Assembly (NCBI GenBank): GCA_023436805.1
Contig: JAEZHT010000056.1
Coordinates: 1 to 21,734 of the forward strand
From: Bacillota bacterium
Lineage (GTDB): Bacteria > Bacillota_I > Bacilli_A > Acholeplasmatales > UBA5453
Direction: 5' to 3'
Length of the DNA: 21,734 nt
The position numbers and the translations under genes were made by a program. The notes below the pieces were generated by a model. That model was not told where the DNA came from and ran no database searches. It saw only the letters and a program-made list of their open reading frames with translations. Shown piece by piece: positions 15,962 through 21,734 of this stretch. How positions within the stretch are numbered: the stretch's first letter is position 1; each line of letters starts with the position of its first letter.

Positions 15962-17194
15962 ATGATTCTCTTTTACTTGTCCGTCATTTTGTTGACTGGA
16001 TTGCTATTTGGGAAGCTAGCAAAATACTTTAAGTTCCCAAACGTCACAGGCTATTTATTGGGTGGTCTTTTGATTGGTCCCATCCTAGGCTTACTCGGGG
16101 TACACATCATCCCTGAGGTTGCATTTGAAGAATTACATACCATTAGTCAAATTGCGCTCGGTTTCATTGCATTTTCGATTGGTACGGAGTTTCAATTATC
16201 TTATTTTAAACGTGTGGGTAAATTGCCTATCGTTATTGCATCTTTGGAATCATTTTTCGCGATAGTTGTTGTTTTTCTAACATTAATTGCATTTGGTAAT
16301 GATGTAAGATTCTCATTGGTACTATCTGCGATTGCAGCAGCAACCGCCCCAGCAGCAACCATCATGGTCATCAAGCAATACAAAGCTAAAGGTGAAGTCA
16401 CTGAAAACTTGTTGAGCGTCGTTGCGATCGATGATGCGACAGCCATCGTTTTCTTCGGTTTATTCGTTGCTGTAGCGAAAGCCATCGGTAATGCCTCTGG
16501 TGATGTCCACATTGGGTGGATGATTTCCAAACCGTTTGTTGAAATATTAATGAGTTTAGGCATCGGTAGTTTAGCAGGGTTTATTATTTCATTGGGATTC
16601 AAGTGGTATATGGGTAGAGGGAATCGCATTTCCCTGTTACTTGCCTTCATATTCTTGGTGGCTTCTACACCTGAATTGATTAAATTGGTATTACCGGACT
16701 TTGAAGTGTCTACTTTACTAGCATGTATGATGATGGGTGCGGTATTTACCAACCTATCAAAAGAAGATGTATTGGATACGGTCATGTACCTTGTTGACCG
16801 CGTCACACCACCAATATTCATCATGTTCTTCGTCATTTCAGGTGCTGAATTACAATTTGATGTATTGCTTACAGTTGGTGGTATTGGTGTCATTTACATC
16901 GTTGGACGTGTCGTTGGCAAACTCTTCGGTGCCTTCTTGGGTGCTGAAATTGCTCACGGTTCACCGAATGTCAAAAAATACCTTGGTTGGGGATTGGTTC
17001 CACAAGCCGGGGTTGCGATTGGTTTAACGATTGTTGCCGCAAACATCGTACCAGAGTATTCAGCTAAAATTTCGGCGGTCATATTATCAGCTACATTTAT
17101 CTATGAATTGGTTGGACCACTCATTACGAAAACTGCGTTGACCAAGGCTGGCGAAATTACCCCAGAACTATCCAAACAAAAAATGTCACATTAA
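15962..17194 (+). CDS. CPA2-family Na+/H+ antiporter
   Basis: 410 residues, about 12-13 membrane helices. The first helices carry FKFPNVTGYLLGG and LIGPILG, typical of CPA2 (Kef/GerN/NapA) proteins. The core has ATAPAAT (127-133) and AIDDATAIV with D157-D158, the double-Asp ion site of electrogenic Na+/H+ antiporters. There is no C-terminal TrkA/RCK regulatory domain, unlike KefB/KefC; the PII-like protein encoded one base upstream may serve in its place. I use ATG 15962 because the protein then starts directly with helix 1; an earlier in-frame start would lie within the PII-like gene. It probably expels Na+ using the proton gradient, or the reverse. Confidence 0.88.
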   Translation: MILFYLSVILLTGLLFGKLAKYFKFPNVTGYLLGGLLIGPILGLLGVHIIPEVAFEELHTISQIALGFIAFSIGTEFQLSYFKRVGKLPIVIASLESFFAIVVVFLTLIAFGNDVRFSLVLSAIAAATAPAATIMVIKQYKAKGEVTENLLSVVAIDDATAIVFFGLFVAVAKAIGNASGDVHIGWMISKPFVEILMSLGIGSLAGFIISLGFKWYMGRGNRISLLLAFIFLVASTPELIKLVLPDFEVSTLLACMMMGAVFTNLSKEDVLDTVMYLVDRVTPPIFIMFFVISGAELQFDVLLTVGGIGVIYIVGRVVGKLFGAFLGAEIAHGSPNVKKYLGWGLVPQAGVAIGLTIVAANIVPEYSAKISAVILSATFIYELVGPLITKTALTKAGEITPELSKQKMSH

Positions 17195-17201
17195 CAAAAA
17201 T

Positions 17202-17224
17202 GCACGATGCGTCGTGCTTTTTTT
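17202..17224 (+). terminator. Terminator of the PII-like/antiporter operon
   Basis: GCACGA and TCGTGC form a 6-bp GC-rich stem with a TGCG loop, followed by seven T residues. It begins 8 bp past the antiporter stop. Confidence 0.88.
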
Positions 17225-17256
17225 GACATTCTGTTTTATTTAAACAAGAATTGTTT

Positions 17257-17262
17257 TATAAT
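17257..17262 (+). promoter_or_regulatory. -10 element of leuS
   Basis: A perfect TATAAT. No matching -35 is found at 16-18 bp (best TTTATT at 17235-17240); a TTGACA at 17223-17228 is too far for this -10. The leader is too short (about 20 nt) for a T-box riboswitch. Confidence 0.5.
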
Positions 17263-17285
17263 GGAAAATATGAAAGAGTGATGTT

Positions 17286-19697
17286 ATGGAATATAATTTT
17301 AATGCCATTGAAAAAAAGTGGCAAACCTATTGGTTTAATCATAAAACCTTTAGAACAGAAAACGATCAAATCAAACCGACTTATTATGTCATGAACATGT
17401 TCCCTTACCCTTCGGCACACGGGCTACATGTTGGGCACATTGAATCATATACAGCGACCGATATCATGAGTCGTTTTAAACGCATGCAAGGCTACAATGT
17501 GTTACATCCGATGGGATGGGATGCCTTTGGTCTACCTGCAGAACAATACGCATTACAAACCGGTAATGACCCAAAAGATTTTACGTACAAGAATATTCAA
17601 AACTTCAAGCGTCAAATCATTGAAGCCGGGATTGGTATCGACTGGGATAGAGAATTCGCCACAGCCGATAGCGATTATTACAAATGGACCCAATGGATTT
17701 TTATCCAATTATTTAAACATGGGTTGGCTGAAAGAAGAGACGTTGAAGTCAACTGGTGTGAAGGTTTAGGCACTGTTCTAGCCAACGATGAAATTGAAAT
17801 CAAAGATGGCGTGATGGTTTCTGAACGTGGACATTATCCAGTCACGAAGAAAGCGATGAAGCAATGGGTGTTAAAAATCACCAAGTATGCTGACCGCTTA
17901 CTAGAAGATTTGGATTTATTGGACTGGCCAGATCACATCAAAGAGATGCAAAGAAACTGGATTGGTAAATCTATTGGTGCTAAAATCACCTTTAAAGTCG
18001 CGCACAGCGATATTGCATTCGATGTCTTTACCACCCGTCCAGATACCCTTTATGGGGCGACATATGCCGTATTGGCACCTGAGAACCCACTGGTCTTAGA
18101 CATCACCACCCAAGATGAACTTTCCACCGTGAAAGCCTACATCGAACAAACCAAACAAAAAACCGACCTCGATAGAGGCGATTTAAATAAAGATAAGACC
18201 GGTGTATTTACTGGCGCGTACGCCATCAACCCAGTCAACAATCAAAAAGTACCGATTTGGATTGCCGATTATGTCTTAGCGTCCTATGGTACAGGTGCAG
18301 TCATGGCTGTCCCTGCCCACGATGAACGTGATTATGCATTCGCACTCAAACATGGCTTAGACATTGTTAAAGTCATCGAATCGGATGTAGAAGGTTGTTA
18401 TACAGGCGATGGTATCCACATCGAATCTGGCATCATCAATGGTTTAATGAACGAAGAAGCGAAGGAAACCATCATCGCTTACCTCGAATCCTTAGGGTTA
18501 GGTAAAAAAGAAATCACCTATCGTTTAAGAGACTGGGTGTTCTCCCGTCAACGTTATTGGGGAGAACCTTTCCCAGTTTTATTCGATGAAGAAGGTAACA
18601 CGATCCCACTCGATGAATCCGAACTCCCACTTGAATTACCAAAGATGTTGAACATTAAACCAAGTGGCACTGGTGAATCCCCACTAGCCAATTTATATGA
18701 ATGGATCAACATCAAAAAAGACGGTAAATTCTACCGCCGTGAAACCAACACCATGCCACAACTCGCTGGGTCAAGCTGGTATTATATTGGCTATGTGTTA
18801 AAAACACTCGTTGGATTTATCCCACTCAATACCGAAGAAGCGCGTAAAGAACTCGATAAATGGCTCCCAGTAGATATTTATATCGGTGGTGCTGAACACG
18901 CGGTTGGACACTTGTTATACTCCCGTTTTTGGCACAAATTCCTCTTTGATTTGGGCTTGGTTTCGACCAAAGAACCATTCATGAAGCTCTTGAATCAAGG
19001 GATGATTTTGGGTTCAGATAATCAAAAGATGAGCAAGTCTAGAGGTAACGTTGTGAACCCAGATGAAGTCATCGAAAACTATGGTGCAGATACCCTTAGA
19101 TTGTATGAAATGTTCATGGGTCCGCTCGAAGCCGATAAACCGTGGAATACGGAGGCTATCGATGGCTCAAAACGTTTCTTAGACCGTGTATGGCGCATGT
19201 ATTATTTACCTATTGAAGACAGTGTTTCAGAACTGGATTTTGTCTACCATCAAACCGTGAAAAAAGTCACTGAAGATTATGACAAACAAGCCTTCAACAC
19301 AGCCATCTCACAAATGATGATCTTCGTCAATGAAGTCTATAAACAAAAACGTATATCCAAAGAACAAGCCATAGGGTTCTTAAAGCTACTCAATCCTATC
19401 GCACCACACATCACGGAAGAATTATTCCAAACCGTATTCAATAAGAAAGATACCTTGACCTATCAAGAATGGCCTCAATTCGATGAATCTAAGTTAGTGC
19501 TTAATGAGATTGAAGTGGTTGTTCAAGTCAATGGTAAACTCCGTGACCGCGTGTTTGTTGCGCCAGATGAAGACGGCGAACTGGTAAAGAAAAAAGCATT
19601 ATTGGCAGAAAATGTCATCAGATTTACCGATGGCAAACAAATCGTTAAAGTGATTTATGTCCCAGGCAAACTTGTCAATGTCGTTGTAAAAGAATAA
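17286..19697 (+). CDS. leuS: Leucyl-tRNA synthetase
   Basis: 803 residues, normal for a bacterial class I LeuRS. The HIGH motif appears as HVGH (48-51) within the PSAHGLHVGH block, and KMSKS is at 581-585. The CP1 editing domain is present: the threonine-rich TTRPDTLYG (249-257) and AVPAHDERDYAFA with D346 and D349, so it should hydrolyse mischarged tRNA. The C-terminal domain ending in VQVNGKLRDRV and a beta-rich tail is intact. It charges tRNA-Leu in the cytoplasm. It stands alone with its own promoter and terminator. Confidence 0.97.
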   Translation: MEYNFNAIEKKWQTYWFNHKTFRTENDQIKPTYYVMNMFPYPSAHGLHVGHIESYTATDIMSRFKRMQGYNVLHPMGWDAFGLPAEQYALQTGNDPKDFTYKNIQNFKRQIIEAGIGIDWDREFATADSDYYKWTQWIFIQLFKHGLAERRDVEVNWCEGLGTVLANDEIEIKDGVMVSERGHYPVTKKAMKQWVLKITKYADRLLEDLDLLDWPDHIKEMQRNWIGKSIGAKITFKVAHSDIAFDVFTTRPDTLYGATYAVLAPENPLVLDITTQDELSTVKAYIEQTKQKTDLDRGDLNKDKTGVFTGAYAINPVNNQKVPIWIADYVLASYGTGAVMAVPAHDERDYAFALKHGLDIVKVIESDVEGCYTGDGIHIESGIINGLMNEEAKETIIAYLESLGLGKKEITYRLRDWVFSRQRYWGEPFPVLFDEEGNTIPLDESELPLELPKMLNIKPSGTGESPLANLYEWINIKKDGKFYRRETNTMPQLAGSSWYYIGYVLKTLVGFIPLNTEEARKELDKWLPVDIYIGGAEHAVGHLLYSRFWHKFLFDLGLVSTKEPFMKLLNQGMILGSDNQKMSKSRGNVVNPDEVIENYGADTLRLYEMFMGPLEADKPWNTEAIDGSKRFLDRVWRMYYLPIEDSVSELDFVYHQTVKKVTEDYDKQAFNTAISQMMIFVNEVYKQKRISKEQAIGFLKLLNPIAPHITEELFQTVFNKKDTLTYQEWPQFDESKLVLNEIEVVVQVNGKLRDRVFVAPDEDGELVKKKALLAENVIRFTDGKQIVKVIYVPGKLVNVVVKE

Positions 19698-19705
19698 GTA
19701 CTATG

Positions 19706-19735
19706 AAGCGTGTGTTCAATTGAACCACGCTTTTT
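19706..19735 (+). terminator. Terminator of leuS
   Basis: Arms AAGCGTG (19706-19712) and CACGCTT (19726-19732), continued by the inner palindrome GTTCAATTGAAC after a single bulged T, followed by T residues. Confidence 0.85.
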
Positions 19736-19748
19736 CTTGTATAAAAAC

Positions 19749-19764
19749 ATCGTATAAATACGAT
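19749..19764. repeat. Perfect inverted repeat upstream of the oxidoreductase gene
   Basis: ATCGTAT and ATACGAT around two A residues. It sits about 33 bp upstream of the -10 element at 19800 and is set in A-rich DNA. The T-run needed for a terminator is absent, so it could be a protein-binding site. Confidence 0.45.
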
Positions 19765-19796
19765 AAAAAAACCAATCAAAAGTCATCCAATTTACG

Positions 19797-19805
19797 TGTT
19801 ATAAT
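19797..19805 (+). promoter_or_regulatory. Extended -10 promoter of the Gfo/Idh gene
   Basis: TG, one base, TATAAT (19800-19805), with no clear -35. It lies about 20 bp ahead of the ATG, with AAAAGGAG between. Confidence 0.65.
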
Positions 19806-19824
19806 GCAAAAAAGGAGTGACTTT

Positions 19825-20847
19825 ATGCGAAAAATAGTAACAGCACTGGTGGGCTATGGGATGTCGGGTCAAGTATTTCATTTACCACAACTCATCCAAC
19901 ACCCACACTACACCATTAAAACAGTTATGACACGTAACATTGAAAACCAATTAAAAATCAAAACCATCTCACCAACGATTTGCATTGTTAGAGACTTCGA
20001 TGAAATCCTCAATGACCCAGAAATAGCACTGGTCATATTGGCGGTATCCAACGATGTGCATTACGAGTATACAAAACGCGCGTTATTAAAGAATAAACAC
20101 GTGATATGTGAAAAACCATTTGTACAAACTGTCGAAGAAGCAGCCTATTTGTATGGGTTAGCTCATGAAAGAAATCTTTTATTAAGGGTCTTTCACAATC
20201 GTAAATATGATGGTGATATATTAACAGTGGAAAAACTCTTAAAAGAAAAAACATTTGGGAAAATTTTATCATTTCATGCTAGATTTGACCGATTTGTCCC
20301 AAACATCAAAGACAACTGGCGATACAAACCGGGGTTCATGTCAGGGATATTCTATGACTTAGCACCCCACATCATCCACCATTGTGTATATTTGTTTGGC
20401 GAACCGATGTCTGTATTCAATCGGATTTATTTCGATAGACCAGGCTCAATGACCGATGATCACTTTGAATTGATGTTAATGTATAAAGACATGACCTGTT
20501 ATGTTGGCGCAGAACCATATGAACGTGAACCCATCCCAAAAATTAAATTGGTTGGCACTGAAGCTACGTATGTTAAATATGGGTTTGATGAACCAGAAGT
20601 AGTGACAAAAGACGATGTTGATGTATATACAAAAGAACCGCACTTAAGTTTCTATATCGATACACCAAACCACAAAACAACGATTCCAGTTCTAATCGGT
20701 AAGCATCATGCATTCTATGACAAAGTATATGATGACATCCTCAACCCGAAAGCAGTAGATGAGGATGAAATGCTTGCAATTACAGTCATCAAAATCATGG
20801 AAAAAGCGATGATTTCAGCCAAAGAAGGTAGAATTGTTACTATATAA
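19825..20847 (+). CDS. Gfo/Idh/MocA-family oxidoreductase
   Basis: 340 residues. The N-terminal Rossmann fold has GYGMSG (10-15), and the VICEKPF block (E96-K97-P98) is the dehydrogenase signature. The C-terminal domain (about 130-340) has NWRYKPG and IFYDLAPHIIHH with D178 and H182 in the catalytic region. These enzymes oxidise or reduce sugars and related polyols with NAD(P); the subgroup resembles YvaA/YhhX-like proteins that carry GYGMxGxxFH. ATG 19825 follows AAAGGAG (19811-19817). An in-frame extension upstream runs through the promoter and leuS terminator and is rejected. Single-gene unit. Substrate unknown. Confidence 0.9.
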   Translation: MRKIVTALVGYGMSGQVFHLPQLIQHPHYTIKTVMTRNIENQLKIKTISPTICIVRDFDEILNDPEIALVILAVSNDVHYEYTKRALLKNKHVICEKPFVQTVEEAAYLYGLAHERNLLLRVFHNRKYDGDILTVEKLLKEKTFGKILSFHARFDRFVPNIKDNWRYKPGFMSGIFYDLAPHIIHHCVYLFGEPMSVFNRIYFDRPGSMTDDHFELMLMYKDMTCYVGAEPYEREPIPKIKLVGTEATYVKYGFDEPEVVTKDDVDVYTKEPHLSFYIDTPNHKTTIPVLIGKHHAFYDKVYDDILNPKAVDEDEMLAITVIKIMEKAMISAKEGRIVTI

Positions 20848-20864
20848 TTTAAAAATTAACGAAC

Positions 20865-20913
20865 AAAAAACACCCACATATCTAATAAATTAGATAAAAA
20901 ATGGGTGTTTTTT
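20865..20913. terminator. Long hairpin terminator after the oxidoreductase
   Basis: An A-run plus CACCCA (20865-20876) pairs with TGGGTG plus a T-run (20902-20913). The loop contains a second hairpin, ATCTAAT and ATTAGAT around two A residues (20880-20895). Flanking A and T runs make it usable in both directions, between the convergent oxidoreductase and ROK genes. Confidence 0.8.
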
Positions 20914-20960
20914 CATTATCAAAATTTTTTATAAATCTCATAAATTCTTGTTTACAAAAG

Positions 20961-20981
20961 ATAGTTTAAGTGATAAACTAT
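20961..20981. promoter_or_regulatory. Palindrome resembling a ROK-family operator
   Basis: Arms ATAGTTTA and TAAACTAT, perfectly symmetric, around a 5-nt spacer (AGTGA). XylR/ROK operators have similar AGTTTA...TAAACT arms. It overlaps a plausible plus-strand promoter (TTTACA at 20951-20956, 17-bp spacer, TG at 20971-20972 and TAAACT at 20974-20979). On the minus strand it lies 20 bp past the ROK stop and is followed by CTTTTG, so it might alternatively act as a weak terminator. Confidence 0.5.
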
Positions 20982-21000
20982 GTTTGAAAGCGATAACATT

Positions 21001-21734
21001 CTACCGATTCAAAGCACTATATGAAGCCTTATAATTTTCAACATTCAGGAACTTTTGGATGAGAACATGTGTTAAACCCAAGACGTTTGTCTTCGATCGA
21101 TAAGAGGATAAGGTCAATAGTTCGAGTGTCATGATTTGAGATCTGAATTTGTTTTTCACCAATGAAATTGTTTCAGGGATGGATTCAACAATCTTACTGT
21201 TGACAACGATGGTCTTTGGGTTAAACATCAACGAGATGTTGTTGATACCGATGGCTAAGAAGTCAATAAACTCTGTATATGTTTTAATCGCGTTCGGTTC
21301 ATGATCCTTATAAAGATGGATAAATTCATCAATCGTTATCTTTTGATGGGTTAAACTTTCGTATTGCTCAATGATGGCAGGTTCAGCAATATACTTTTCC
21401 AAACAACCATAATTACCACACACACAACGTTTTCCATTCGGGACAACGATGGTGTGACCAATTTCACCCGCATAACCATTTTCACCCGTATAGAGTTTGT
21501 GGTCGATGATGACGCCCATACCAACCCCAGCACCAATGTTCAATGAAATTAAATTTTCATCGTGTGTGAATACCAAATGTTCACCGAGTGCGGAAATGTT
21601 GGCTTCGTTCTCAACATAAGTCTCAACGCCTGTATATTCTTCAATGATCGACTTCAAATCGATGTCTTTCCAAGAGTTGAAGGTTGCGAATTTAATTTTC
21701 TTTTGTTTCGATAAGATCCCATAAACACCAATAC
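21001..21734 (-). CDS. ROK-family protein, probably XylR/NagC-type repressor (partial)
   Basis: The reading frame stays open to the window edge, so the N-terminus is missing; about 243 residues are visible. The ROK signature is clear: a GAGVGMGV loop, then EIGH with H93 and RCVCGNYGCLEKY with C103, C105 and C110 (fragment numbering), the zinc site of the family. The usual ENDAN of sugar kinases reads ENEAN, replacing the catalytic Asp, as in XylR-type repressors. A WKDIDL segment near the start also fits repressors, which carry a helix-turn-helix before this point. It likely senses a sugar and controls transport or catabolic genes outside the window. Confidence 0.85.
   Translation of the reverse strand, partial: IGVYGILSKQKKIKFATFNSWKDIDLKSIIEEYTGVETYVENEANISALGEHLVFTHDENLISLNIGAGVGMGVIIDHKLYTGENGYAGEIGHTIVVPNGKRCVCGNYGCLEKYIAEPAIIEQYESLTHQKITIDEFIHLYKDHEPNAIKTYTEFIDFLAIGINNISLMFNPKTIVVNSKIVESIPETISLVKNKFRSQIMTLELLTLSSYRSKTNVLGLTHVLIQKFLNVENYKASYSALNR

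Noticed and set aside
16201..16893. A 230-codon open frame on the minus strand inside the antiporter gene
   Set aside because: It is opposite a clear membrane transporter gene; the translation is low-complexity (many N, T, M, I) with no recognisable domain, and I noted no ribosome-binding site.
17195..17285. T-box riboswitch before leuS
   Set aside because: The distance between the previous terminator and the ATG is only about 60 bp, and the leader after the TATAAT box is about 20 nt; no T-box consensus is seen.

Overview
The window reads as chromosomal DNA from a low-GC Gram-positive relative, most like the Mollicutes/Acholeplasma end of the Firmicutes. The pointers are strong AAGGAGG-type Shine-Dalgarno sites, extended -10 promoters, dense head-to-tail genes, and a Firmicute-order F1Fo ATP synthase operon preceded by atpZ- and atpI-like genes. 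TGA is used as a stop (for example atpZ, the alpha/beta hydrolase and a zinc-ribbon gene) and Trp is encoded by TGG, so the Mycoplasma code does not apply. The genus is inferred; no rRNA or other phylogenetic marker was analysed.

Layout. (1) 15-6966: promoter, then atpZ-atpI-atpB-E-F-H-A-G-D-C and a hairpin terminator. (2) 7035-8723: a small lipoprotein, an Fpg/Nei-family protein lacking the usual N-terminal proline, and a second small lipoprotein of the same layout, closed by a bidirectional terminator. (3) 8707-10734 (minus): an RND/MMPL transporter, divergent from (4) 10863-15229, a tightly packed six-gene cluster: TetR repressor, GH3 glycosidase, alpha/beta hydrolase, HMA metal-binding protein and two tiny zinc-ribbon membrane proteins. 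Operator-like repeats lie in the divergent intergenic region. (5) 15246-15561: acpP with a near-consensus promoter and its own terminator. (6) 15564-17224: a PII-like protein and a CPA2-type Na+/H+ antiporter. (7) 17257-19735: leuS. (8) 19797-20913: a Gfo/Idh/MocA oxidoreductase. (9) 21001 to the window end (minus): a ROK-family protein, cut by the window edge.

How the parts fit. The c subunit of the ATP synthase carries a complete Na+-ligand signature (Q30, E63, T64, T65, Y68), and a Na+/H+-type antiporter with an Asp-Asp pair is encoded nearby with a PII-like partner. This suggests a sodium-linked energy economy. The MMPL/TetR/GH3 region looks like a self-regulated export and glycoside-processing module whose substrate cannot be read from sequence. 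The Gfo/Idh and ROK genes suggest sugar metabolism and sugar-responsive control. The parts I find least explained are the GH3-hydrolase-HMA-zinc-ribbon cluster, the lipoprotein pair around the atypical Fpg/Nei protein, and an operator-like palindrome just past the ROK gene.
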